From Bipolaris cookei (Eukaryota; Ascomycota; Dothideomycetes; Pleosporales; Pleosporaceae): DNA of 64,000 nt. The position numbers were made by a program, and so were the translations under genes. Location: NCBI GenBank assembly GCA_002286855.1, contig NRSV01000028.1, forward strand, positions 124,001 to 188,000, in the 5' to 3' direction. Shown here piece by piece: positions 46,006 to 56,889 of this stretch (positions within the stretch are counted from its first letter, which is position 1; each line of letters opens with the position of its first letter). The notes beneath the pieces are model-generated. The model did no database searches and was not told the DNA's origin. It worked only from the letters and a program-made list of their open reading frames with translations.

Positions 46006-47517
46006 CTATGCCTTTGTAGACTTGCCAAAGTAGTTGGCAAGTGTGTTTTTCTGTGTTGGCTTCTCCTTCCTAGTGGCAGGTTCCGTCTTCTTCGTACGCT
46101 CTCCCACGCCCATCAATTTCTTGAACTCTTCCCACTCTTGCTTTCCCACAATACCACCACTAGCCTCTTTGTGCCCTCTTGCAAAGCTCTCTCCCAGTCT
46201 TGCTCTCAGGTCTTTGTCATCAGCAACAATGCTCTCAAGCTTCTTGATGATATCAATCTTCTTCTCCCCTTCCTTCGCTCGCGCACATTTAGCGACCCGA
46301 CACGAGAAATTGACTCTGTCCGGAAGATAGCCCTCGTTCGCACACATTACAATCTCTAGCTTGTTTGACTTTAGAGTACCCGACCAGCGGGTCGCGATGA
46401 CAGGATGAATTTGCGCAGCCGAGGATATCGAGAGTAGGGCGATAGTAGCGTCCGCGGAGAACTTGGGCGGTGTATGCGTACAGCGCTCAGTTTCACGTCG
46501 TACCTCCAAAGATGCGTTACGAAGTTTCTCATCTTTGACAATAGAGCCAGGATTTTCGGCAGAGAGCACCGCAGCCCACGCATCTTCGACATTGTAAGCT
46601 GCCGACCGTCTCGGCGCGTTGACCAAGACCACGGCGTCGTTGATCGCCTTCTTCGTGTGTTGTTTGAAAGTGGCCGTCATATCTGGAAATGGTGACTCCC
46701 ACTTTATGGTGCCTCCTAAGTCGCCGTGGGTTCCCAGTGCTGCAAGCCAGGAGGTCTTGTTGTTCAGGTCCGCATGCAACGGCAGGCAGATGTTGTATGT
46801 CAAGAGGGCACTAGTTGAAACAGGAGGACAGTCATGAGCCGTGACATACTCGGCACCTTCTGGGAAACCCCCTTCATCTGCAAAGTGGTGATCTATAACG
46901 AGACATGTATGTGGGGAGTCGATCAGTGGCGGACTCTTTCTGCTGCCTTGATCCAGAACAAAGATATACACTGGTGACCTAGCGGTAAGAGCTTCCTTTG
47001 TACTTTCATCATGAACGTTAGAGCCTTTTAGAGGAAAGTACACCGATATATAATCAGATGATAAACTAAGAATAGTGAGTGTATGGTACAATATAGCACC
47101 TGAAGAAAGGCCGTCTGCATCCTTATCTGGTATTATGACAGTCGGCTTCTGAGAAATAGCACTGTTGATCATTAGTAAACCATAGATGAGACTTTGAGAA
47201 ATTGCAACTTACCACTCTTTGATAATCGTCCGCGCACGTTCGATTTGTGCGCGCCTGGCGGGCCAAATTATCTCACCACTTTTATCTTGTCTTGATTGAG
47301 CAAGGTGATAAGCAGGTATCTCTACCTTTGGTCTCTTCGCCTTAGGGGGTGATGTTTCTTGTTCATGTTTACGCTTCGATGGGCTCATTATGAATGCGGA
47401 CGCATGAAGCCGTCGGGCTTGTGATGCCGTAAAGACAAATGCAGACGGATGTAGCTGATAATAAACCCGAGGCAATATATGAGACAACCTCGCTAATCGC
47501 TGAGCAAGCACTCTCAT
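46006..47517 (-). CDS. DHH-family phosphoesterase (RecJ-like superfamily)
   Basis: Two exons on the minus strand, 47517-47213 and 47161-46006, with a 51-nt intron; 486 aa. The DHH catalytic motifs are visible: IPDKDADGLSSGA (Asp114-Asp118), FVLDQG (Asp172) and VIDHHFAD (Asp192-His194). A DHHA1-like C-terminal part includes GGIVGKQEWEEFKKL. The first 43 residues are rich in Arg, Leu and Ser without acids, like a mitochondrial presequence. A second in-frame Met (residue 44) starts MSPSKRKHEQETSPPKAKR, which resembles a nuclear signal. The C-terminus ends KNTLANYFGKSTKA, similar to a PCNA-binding box. A nuclease or nucleotide phosphoesterase role is inferred; the substrate is unknown. Confidence 0.82.
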
Positions 47518-47682
47518 TATTTAGTGGTATAATACATGACAAACTGTGATGTGAAGCAGGAAAGTATCTCGTAGTCGATGACGTCGTTGACACACTAGTC
47601 CGTTCTTAGCCCAACCACCCAGTGTTTGGACAAATACTTGAGCGTATTGTACAAAATCGTTAAATGTTGAAGCGCTATCAGC

Positions 47683-49840
47683 TTAAGGTAGAAGTAGCTT
47701 GGCACTGCTCTTCGCGAGTGTTTGTCCGTCGAAGCCTACTCCAACAAGCTCAAATTCTACAGTCGATCCCGCATTCTTCTCAACGAATTGTATTTTCAGA
47801 ATATGCTCCAACGCATATGCTTTACCCAGCATTCTTCCGTCCGTGTAAATGACAAAATGTGAGAAAGGCCCTGTAATTTTGCTACAGGGAATTTTGTTGT
47901 CTTTCCAGTTGGTTCTTCCATGGTCCTTGAAGCTCCAAACCAACTGCACGCGCTCACAATCTCCGCCTCGCTTTTCAAGCTGCATTTGGTCGATAGAGAA
48001 TGAAGAAGACATTTGAATAGTAGAAATAGGCACAATTCGGACGCTCATGATGTTCAGCAACTGCGTAGTCTTGCCTAGAGCAGTACCGATCGAGCCTTTC
48101 AAATGAACCCCAAGCTCCTGGATGCGAGCGCCAGGCAACAAAGACTTTGGTGAGCTTACTGTTCGCTGAGCTCCTTTTCCTGGTGTGATGGCGGCAAGGT
48201 GAACAGTATCTGTGGTTCGAATGTAAAAGCTGATAATACTATGACCAGCTGGTGGTGCCATATTGTCACTGTATATTTCAGCCTGTAACGATCCATCTGC
48301 TGGCATGTCGAGTTTGAAAAGTGGGAGCCAGATCTCTGTCGTGTCATTGCCATCTGACTTGTTTTGTATGGCCTCGATTGTCAGACGAGAAGTACTGGAG
48401 CTGTTGTCTAGACGATGCGAAAGCTCGACAGCTTGATGTCTGTCTCCGAAGATGGCCGGACACGGAAGAATGGACTGACTACCTAGTTGTGCATGGGTAC
48501 TACAGCCGCCGAATAGATCATTCGATGCGTCATCATGCGTAGCAAAAGCGCGCGTGAAGTCAGTGAAGAAGAAATTTTCCGAACCAGCGACACACTCTTT
48601 CGCATTCTTGAGGATTGCAAAAGCCTCATTCGGCTGATGACGCGACAAACAATCTCCACAAGAGCAGTCAATATCACACGGAAGTGGGGTTCCTTGCCAG
48701 ACTGTACGTTCAGTGTCCCGCCCTTTTCGAGGAAAATGCTCAAAGGACCATGCTGGGGCAAATATGCCTGCTGAAAGTCCTAGATCGGCAAGTTTCGCCA
48801 CAGCAACACCAGTGTTTGTGCCCCCTCCCCCATATTCTGGATAAGTAACACGTGGGTGAGTGAAACTGGATTTGTTCTGCGCCCACACATCAATCCCAAA
48901 GAAAATATTTCTGGGCGAGATTTTGCTTGACAGGGCAAGCTGTAGCGAGTTTTCAGCCTCAGTGTCTTTCCAGCAGTAGTTAGTGAGTATGCTTCCACAG
49001 GCTGATGCGAACTTGATGTTGGACATGTTTAGCGCGTTCTGGTAGGATATCTTGTTCGAGACGGTGAGAGCATCATACCTAAAACACCGTTATACAGTCC
49101 CAATGACTAGGAAATGACGGAGTTTGTGCCTACCATATAAGCCTCATTGCACCGCCCATTTCGGCTCTCAGCTGGCAAAGGAAGGATTCGAGGACTTCGG
49201 GATTCCAAACATCATTCGGAAATCGTTTTTCAATGTTCACAAGCCAGCCGTCGAAGCCATAATGCGCAGCAATTCTTGCTAGAGTTTTTGCAAAGGGAAA
49301 ACTCATGTTTTGACCGTCGCGTGTGTACTGCAGAAGACGCTCAGAGCTCTCAGTCTGTGGCTCAACTAGGAGTGTACCTAGAACCTCGACGCCGTTGCGA
49401 TGAAGTGTATTCGTCCACGTTGGCGGAGGCACACATACAAGCTTATGTGAGAAGTAGATGAATACATCAACAAATTGAAGATATTCACAAGAATAAAGTT
49501 CTGTGTCAACACCGGTCGCCTGCACGCTCTCATAATCATGGTAGTTTCCGGAGTAATCGTGGATCAAGAGAACATCTGTTTTGCCGAGGCTGTCGTTTGT
49601 TCCTCTATCCTCTGTTCGTAGGCATGGTGTGTTGGCTCTTTGAAAAGATTCGCAGTCATCTTCTGTCCATGCCTCTAATTGATCAAACATGTCGAAGTAA
49701 GTGAAGCCCTTGAGTCGATCCAGATTGCGTTGTTTGCGTCTCTCGTCAGGCGTTGGCCCTGTGTCTGGTGCGGGGAATAGATGGCGATATCCATCACGAA
49801 TTGGCCGGAGGATATCTTTCCACCCCAGCAAGTAGGCCAT
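47683..49840 (-). CDS. GH85 endo-beta-N-acetylglucosaminidase (cytosolic ENGase)
   Basis: Two exons on the minus strand, 49840-49134 and 49078-47683, with a 55-nt intron; 700 aa. Conserved GH85 features are FTYFDMFDQLEAW near the start, VLLIHDY, and GFDGWLVNIE, with Glu204 as the catalytic acid and Asn202 as the residue that positions the acetamido group. The second exon continues IWYDALTVSNKISYQN and TNYCWK. No signal peptide is visible, consistent with the cytosolic ENGase that removes N-glycans from misfolded or retro-translocated glycoproteins. The start at 49840 was chosen as the first ATG; the frame is open further upstream (to 49921 at least), so a longer N-terminus is possible. It is divergent from the Erd2 gene. 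Confidence 0.88.
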
Positions 49841-50326
49841 AGCAGCGCAACGCCGGAGGTGGTTGTGCTGCTCTTGGTTATTTCTGGGCTCTCCAGATGT
49901 GTGAGAGCTAGCTTGGATCACTCGTGCAGGGATTCATGGACGGTTCGAATCATAGCAGCTGTGTCAGACTCCAGCTGCGTCCAAGGCAAACAACGCTGGT
50001 ACTCTGCGTTTTGACAGACTTCCTGTGCGCAGAGGTCTCTTGGGCCTATATCATTGACAAGACAAGAATGGCCGTAGATGTACCGTGGAGGAGTGCGCGT
50101 TGGGTATGCGAACCACTGCGGGAGCGGCGACGATCGGAGGTGACGTTCCTGGCAGGGGTCGGGCTTGGCAAGCAAGGGCTACGTAGCTCCATCCGTCCTT
50201 ACGTACAGAGCTGTCGGAACGTGTCTTTTTATGTGAGAAAGTGCGAATCTCGACACTCCCCCCACCTCTTGTCGCCAAACATCTGCTGCTTTTCTAGAAG
50301 CACCCAGCGACACGCCCGCCGCCACG
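49841..50326. promoter_or_regulatory. Divergent promoter of the ENGase and Erd2 genes
   Basis: A 486-bp gap between divergently transcribed genes. A TGACGT core (GGTGACGTT near 50140) resembles an ATF/CRE half-site, which is compatible with bZIP control, but one such site is weak evidence. Part of the left end may be coding if the ENGase start lies further upstream. Confidence 0.35.
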
Positions 50327-51221
50327 ATGAATCTTTTCCGACTTTTGGGTACGCAGAATGGAGAGCGAGGGCTGTCGCAACCAAGACGGCGCCCGCTGGA
50401 GGATCATGGCATTGCTGACTTCGGGCAGGGGATTTATCCCACTTACTCTCCATCTTGATTCTTCTGCACAAGATGAAATCGTCGAGTGTACGCTGGAATT
50501 GTCTACTGTCCTGCGCAAAGATTCGAGCTAATGTGTTCTTAGAGCGCCTCTGGTATCTCCTTCAAGTCGCAATTCCTTTACCTGATCGTCTATCTCACGC
50601 GCTACGTCGACCTGCTATGGACCTTTTACGAGCCAAAATCCCTCTACCTGACTGTGTTCAAAATCATCTTCATCAGCACGTCTGCCTATACCGTCTACCT
50701 GATGCTCAATGATTACAAGCCGACCCACGACCCGAATTTAGACACGTTTAAAGTTCAGTATCTTCTGGGAGCTAGCGCTGTACTGGCCGTCTTATTTCCG
50801 TACAAGTACACGTTTTCTGAGGTATGGCATGTCCAAGTACCACCAAGGAGTTGTGTTAACCAAGCATACAGATTCTCTGGGCTTTCTCCATCTGGCTAGA
50901 GTCGGTCGCGATTCTGCCGCAGCTCTTTATGCTTCAGCGGACTGGCGAGGCGGAGACAATTACAACGCACTATCTTTTTGCACTCGGCGCGTACAGAGCG
51001 CTGTACATTCCCAACTGGATCTACCGCTACTTCTTTGAAGTACCCAAGTTCTACGACCCCATTGCCGTGATTGCAGGTATTATCCAAACCATCCTGTACT
51101 CTGATTTCTTCTACATCTACTACACAAAGTAAGTTGTCTGGTTCTGGTTGATGAGTGATCAGATGACTAACCAGCGGTTACCAGGGTCATCCAAGGCAAG
51201 AAGTTCAACTTGCCCGTATAG
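50327..51221 (+). CDS. ERD2: ER lumen protein-retaining receptor Erd2 (HDEL/KDEL receptor)
   Basis: Five exons: 50327-50348, 50429-50487, 50543-50821, 50872-51128 and 51185-51221; 217 aa, the family length. The sequence matches Erd2 along its whole length: MNLFRLLGDLSHLLSILIL, then KSQFLYLIVYLTRYVDLLW, WAFSIWLESVAILPQL, THYLFALGAYRALYIPNWIY and a Lys-containing tail (KVIQGKKFNLPV). Seven hydrophobic segments are visible. The protein cycles between Golgi and ER and returns escaped luminal proteins bearing HDEL-like signals. The first exon codes for only seven residues plus one base, and is fixed by the conserved LLGDLSHLL across the junction. Confidence 0.93.
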
Positions 51222-52085
51222 ACGGACTTACGGTGAGCGCTGCTCTCTTCTGCTGCCGGCAGCCGAACACGGCGTCACTTTGGCTTCCTGTACTGGCATA
51301 TCTACTTAGGGAGGCGTTTTCTGGGCATTTTAGTGAATGGACGAGGATGCAAATGGGTTGGGAAAGGTGCACGGGAGTTGCCTAGATGGGAGTTGTGCAC
51401 GTTGGGTGACGTAAGAAAATGGGTTATACGGAGCTCGCATCAAGATACCAATGACTGTATATTGAGACTCGGCAGTGAAACATTGATCTATTATGTAGCG
51501 GGTCGAGGCACGTGATATGCGAGACTGCCAAGTCTGGCTCGCTGCACACTGTGGACGAATATGTAACTTAAGTAAATACATTGTTATGAGCATTCTCATA
51601 CTGCGACATGCTCACCGTTGTTAGAAGCGGACGAAACGCGCATGTGTTAGAGTAATGTCGCGTCACGAAGTCTGGTTGACGACAAGGCTGAAGCACGTGA
51701 GGCAGTGCATACCTGTATGCATGCAAGCGCCATTCAGCGACGGCGGCAGAAGGGCTTGTTCATCAACCGACCCTAGTCCGCCGCCAGCAGCTCAGCACGA
51801 CTTCATCTCACTGGCAGCCTGCCCGCCCTTATTTGCCCTCATACCCCGTATTAATATTCTCACTCGCTGTTTTACCTTCACCACACATCTTTCACCGGCT
51901 ACATATTCGCCACTATCGTTGCCTAGTGATAAGAAAGCAGAGCGTCTAGTGTTTCGACTGCCATCTTGCTGTAGACCGCTGCTCTGCATCTCAAACGACT
52001 CGCGAAGGCGACTCTACGCCCTCAAATAGCATAGCGCACGTGTGCGCCTGGCAATCGACTCTGCCCTCATCTTGAAGACGCAACA
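51222..52085. other. Intergenic region downstream of Erd2
   Basis: About 860 bp with no recognisable gene. The right part is pyrimidine-rich and probably the leader of the small gene at 52086. Confidence 0.4.
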
Positions 52086-52576
52086 ATGTTTTGTCTGCGA
52101 AGCTGGATACCAGTACTTTTCTTCTTGTAAGTAAGACGTCTTATCGCGCCCCTCTCGACGGCGGCGCTGTGCATAAACTGATTGTCGTGGCCAGACTGCG
52201 AACTCATGCGTCTCCCATCTACCTCGTCCTCTTCATATCGGCTACTTACTTCCTGAACCGACCGTGCGTGTATTGCTCACTACTCCTTTTCATTCTTGTC
52301 GTTGCGCTCTTCGACTTCCACACGCCATGGTTTGATGCGCCGCTGTCGGATAGCGCGGAGCTGGCGCTCAATGGCACCGCGTCAGAAACAGCCGGAGTAC
52401 TTGCACAGGCTGCGAACCATACAGCACAGGTCGTGGTCAAGGCTGCGGTAGAAGGAGTCAAGGGAAAGATTGGACTGGGCCAGGCGAGCGACGCGCAAAG
52501 TTACGAGTGGGTCAAGGGCTTGCTGGGGAAGAAGGAATGGCGGATTCAATGTCTCGATGTGCTCATCCGAGTCTGA
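52086..52576 (+). CDS. Small hypothetical membrane protein
   Basis: Two exons, 52086-52126 and 52195-52576, with a 68-nt intron (GTAAGT donor, CCAG acceptor); 140 aa. The N-terminal half holds two to three hydrophobic segments (WIPVLFFLL, then IYLVLFISATYF, then LLLFILVVALF). The C-terminal half is soluble, Ala-rich and contains two potential N-glycosylation sites (NGT, NHT). I do not recognise the family. An unspliced reading from 52091 would also be open but would lose the hydrophobic start, so the spliced model is preferred. Function unknown. Confidence 0.6.
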
Positions 52577-53426
52577 GGAAAGAAGTGCAGCACGTGGCAG
52601 CCTGCGTGTGGAAATCCAAGTATTTGTGCGGCGTTTTGTGGCCAGACAGCTTGGTTGGCGTGGAAAAGACATCACTGCATGACTGGGCGTGGAACTGGAG
52701 CATTTGCATGGCGTAACAGGGATTGCCACGATACAAAACTATCATTTACTACCATTTTCTTGGGTTGCGCCTGCACATGATGTATGAATGTGTGCAGCAT
52801 AGGAGGGCAGAGGACGACAATGGCGAGGGTTCACCTGCCTGGCCAGAGGTGGTGGCGGACGACATTGTCTGGAACGCCTCCGCCCACCTGTACCAGCGCA
52901 GTCAATGACGCGCATGTCACATGTCGAGATAATAGCCACTCTCGCACTCACTATATTGATGGATGCGTACTAGCAGATGCATCTCAAGCACCCCGCGCTA
53001 AACACGCGCCGCAGGGATCGTGTCGAGAGGTGGGGCATTCGACATGCCGCACGCCCACCTTCCCCTCTCAGTCCTCATGCGTCGTCTTGTGCCATTGAAG
53101 CCCGCTCTTGAGTAATCCTGCCCCTCGTTTTGCCCTCCAAGCTGGCTGTCCTCTCTGCCTCTGCGAGACTCTGCTCTCGACGTCTGGTTCGTGCCCAGCT
53201 CGACACCAAACACACTCTGCGTCTCCTGCTTACGGGCCCACTTTCATCTCTTACTTCGCCTTATCTCTGCTCAGCCCACCTTGAGCGCTCCAGAAACTTC
53301 TCAGCAGCAACCAAACAGCTCTGCTCTGCCCCTCACACCCAATTGAGACCACGCCCTCAGTCTGCAGTAGCATTCAGCATCCAAAAGAGGCTGTGTCAAA
53401 GCGAGGTCACCAGCAGCTTCGCAAAT
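52577..53426. other. Intergenic region and leader of the aminopeptidase gene
   Basis: No separate gene is recognisable. From 53112 to 53426 the frame of the aminopeptidase is open for 105 codons without an ATG (see findings). The DNA is rich in pyrimidines, as in fungal leaders. Confidence 0.4.
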
Positions 53427-56407
53427 ATGGCTTCAGATCGCGATGTCCTCCCGGCATGGTCAGTAAATTGCATTGCATTCTGACCATTACTAGAACCAAG
53501 AGAAGCTGATAATTGTTTGATAGGGCCAAGCCCTCGCACTATGACCTCTCCCTCTACGATCTCGAATTCGGCGGCAAGTTCGGTTACCACGGAACCGTCA
53601 AGATCAACACAAAGATTACCAAGGGTGACGGCTTCAGCGCCCTCGTTCTCAACGCTCACCAGCTCAAGCTCAAGAGCGCTGAGTTGAAGGCTGGCGACAA
53701 GACATACCCTGCCAAGGACTTCAGTTATGATGAGAAGAGGCAGCAGGTCACGCTGAACTTTGGCGACACTATCACCTACACTGGCGAGACTGTGCTGGAG
53801 ATCCAGTTCCAGGGCGCTATCAACAACGTCATGACTGGTTTCTACCGCTCCAAGTACAAGCCCAAGGGCGAAGTTCCTGCGTCTGTAGCCAAGGACGACG
53901 AGTTCCACTACATGTTTAGCACCCAGTTCGAAGCTTGTGACGCCCGCCGCGCCTTCCCTTGTTTCGATGAACCCAACCTCAAGGCTACGTTTGACGTCGA
54001 GCTTGAAGTTCCCAAGGACCAGGTTGCGCTCAGCAACATGCCCGAGAAGGAAACTAAGCCTAGCAAGCGAGACGGCTTCCACACTATTGCGTTTGAGAGG
54101 TCACCCATCATGTCGACATACCTCTTGGCATGGGCTATTGGTGACTTTGAGTATGTCGAGGCTTTCACCGAGCGCAAATACAACGGCAAGAACATCCCAG
54201 TCAGGGTCTACACGACTCGCGGTCTGAAGGAGCAGGGACGCTTCGCCTTGGACAACTGCCACAAGATTGTGGACCACTTTTCCGAAATCTTTCAAATTGA
54301 TTACCCTCTTCCCAAGGTCGATCTGCTAGCCGTTCATGAATTTGTAAGTAAAACCGTTGAGTGCACTGAACATTGTGTTGACTCTTCAGCCAATTATACG
54401 TGCAGTCCCTCCCTCATAGTTACGTAACGTTAACCTTTGTTTTCTAGTCACACGGAGCCATGGAAAACTGGGGTCTCATCACCTACAGGTGGGTCTTAGA
54501 AATTCGTATGACTTGAACATAGTACTAATACAACTTCAGAACGACCGCAGTACTTTTCGATCCTGCGACGTCTGCAGACAGCTATCGAAACCGGGTGGCC
54601 TATGTTGTAGCTCACGAGCTTGCCCACCAGTGGTTCGGCAACCTTGTCACCATGGATTGGTGGAGCGAGCTGTGGCTCAACGAGGGTTTTGCTACCTGGG
54701 TCGGATGGCTTGCTGTTGACCATCTTTATCCAGGTATGACCTCTTTATCAAGTCGGAATTTACGCTAACGAAAAGTTTAGAGTGGAATGTCTGGGGACAG
54801 TTTGTCGTACGTCACAAATCTCGAGGTATCTACTCTACAAACTTGCTAACAATTTTTCCCAGACTGATTCCGTGCAACAAGCCTTCGCTCTTGACGCTCT
54901 GCGCACCTCTCACCCCATCGAAGTACCTGTATACGACGGCCTAGAGGTTGACCAGATTTTCGATCACATTTCTTACCTGAAGGGATCTTCCGTCATTCGC
55001 ATGCTGAGTGCTCATGTTGGTGAGAAGGTCTTCTTGCAAGGTGTTGCCGACTACCTCAAGGCCCACCAGTACTCCAACGCAACCACCAACGATCTATGGT
55101 CTGCCCTGAGCAAGGCGTCTGGCCAGGATGTCAACAGCTTCATGGATCACTGGGTCCGCAGGATAGGCTTCCCTGTCGTCACCGTCGCTGAAGAGCCTGG
55201 CCAAATCGGACTTCGCCAGCAACGCTTCCTTCTTGCCGGTAACGTTAAGCCGGAAGAGGACCAAACTACTTGGTGGATCCCATTGGGTCTCCACACTGGT
55301 GACTCACCCTCTACGGCGTCCGTTCACGGAACCACTGCCTTGACACAAAAGGAAGACACAGTCCGGGATGTCAGCCAGGGCTTCTACCAGCTCAACAAGA
55401 ACCTCACTGGCTTCTACAGAACTAACTACCCTCCGGACCGCCTGAAGAAGCTTGGAGAAGCCCGCGACCAGCTCACTGTACAAGACAAGATTGGTCTTGT
55501 TGGTGATGCATATGCCAATGCTGTAGCTGGATATGGCTCTACTGCTGGCCTTCTCGCACTAGCAGAACGCTTCCAGGACGAATCCGACTACCTTGTCTGG
55601 TCCCAAATTCTTACCAACATCGGTAACGTCCGAAGCGTGTTCTCCGGTAGCGAGGATATCAGTGAAGCTTTGAGGAAGTACCATCTCAAGCTCATTACAC
55701 CGGCTGTCGAGAAGGTTGGATGGGAGTTCAAGGATGGTGAGAGCTACCTTGTTGGTCAGCTACGCACTAGCCTGCTCCTATCTGCTGGTATCGTTGGCCA
55801 CCAGGCTACCGTTGATGAGGCGCTGAAGAGATTTGACGCATACGTCTCTAGTGGAGACAAGAAAGCCATCCACCCTTCGCTCCGCCGCGCCGTCTTTTCG
55901 ACAGCCATTAAGAACCGTGGTGAGCCAGCGCTCAAGGCTGTGCAGAACGAATATCTCAATACAACATCCATCGACGGCAAGGAAATTTGCCTGGGCTCGC
56001 TTGGTCGTGTGCAAACACCTGAGCTTGCGAAGCAAGTCATGGACTTTGTCTTCTCGGACGCCGTAGCCATGCAAGACAAGCACTCGTCAACCATTGCTCT
56101 TGCAAACAATTCAAAGGTACGCGTGCAAGTGTGGCACTACATCCGCGACAACTGGGATTCCAAGGTTCACTCCGCTCTTTCTGGAAACCCGGTTGTACTA
56201 GAGCGATTCCTGAGATTTGGTCTCAACAAGTTTACTGATGCTGCTATCGCGGACGACATCCAGAAGTTCTTCTCCGACAAGGATACCAGGGGTTACAACA
56301 AGGGTCTTGAGGTTGTAGACGACACGATCCGTAGTTACGCTGCCTATGCTGCACGAGACGAGAAGGTCGTGCGAGAGTGGCTGAGTGCAAACGGCTACTT
56401 GGGTTGA
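53427..56407 (+). CDS. M1-family zinc aminopeptidase (Ape2/Aap1 type)
   Basis: Six exons: 53427-53458, 53524-54343, 54448-54488, 54540-54733, 54781-54806 and 54863-56407; 885 aa, normal for the family. The exopeptidase motif GAMEN is at residues 287-291 and the zinc site HELAH at 323-327, with the third ligand Glu346 exactly 18 residues later (WLNEGF). A C-terminal ERAP1-like helical domain follows. The enzyme removes N-terminal residues from peptides, in the cytosol in yeast, though secreted or mitochondrial forms are known. The two small exons (41 and 26 nt) are fixed by the conserved motifs. The ATG at 53427 is the first in the frame. Confidence 0.92.
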
Positions 56408-56889
56408 CTAGATGCGAAACTGTAGATTGGTTAATTGGTGAAGTGATAACCTTGACCGGAGATTTATACAAGAGATGTAGTATATAGATGAATCTAAAAA
56501 GAAAACTTGATCTAGAGTGAGATTGAACCTTGGTGCATAGTCAATGCGACCTCCTTCCTGATAGACGGACTCAATTGATCACTGTCATCTCGGCTAATCC
56601 AGCCGGCTTATCTTATCAGGCACTGATACGGCTTGCGACATATCCCGTTCTTGCTTCCTTCTCATGCATGCACCTGTCGTGCGACGTATCATCGCGTGGG
56701 CACGATGACTAAAAGAATGCAATCGCTTTTGAGGATACCTATCAAGTGCCTGATAGCCCGCATATCCTCCGTTCCAATTGTAGCTTGTTCATGGCTAATA
56801 GAGCTTGTTTTCTTTGAACATGATCATATTTAAATTTGAGGCGGCTCTTGGTAGTGCTTGGAACCTCAAGATTGCTACAACCAGGTAAA
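56408..56889. other. Intergenic region between the aminopeptidase and monooxygenase genes
   Basis: About 480 bp between two genes on the same strand, with the AT-rich 3' end of one and the promoter of the next. Nothing else is recognisable. Confidence 0.4.

Noticed and set aside
49841..49921. N-terminal extension of the ENGase from an upstream non-ATG codon
   Set aside because: The frame is open, but the first ATG at 49840 fits the compact family start; the extension has no recognisable feature. It is kept only as a possibility.
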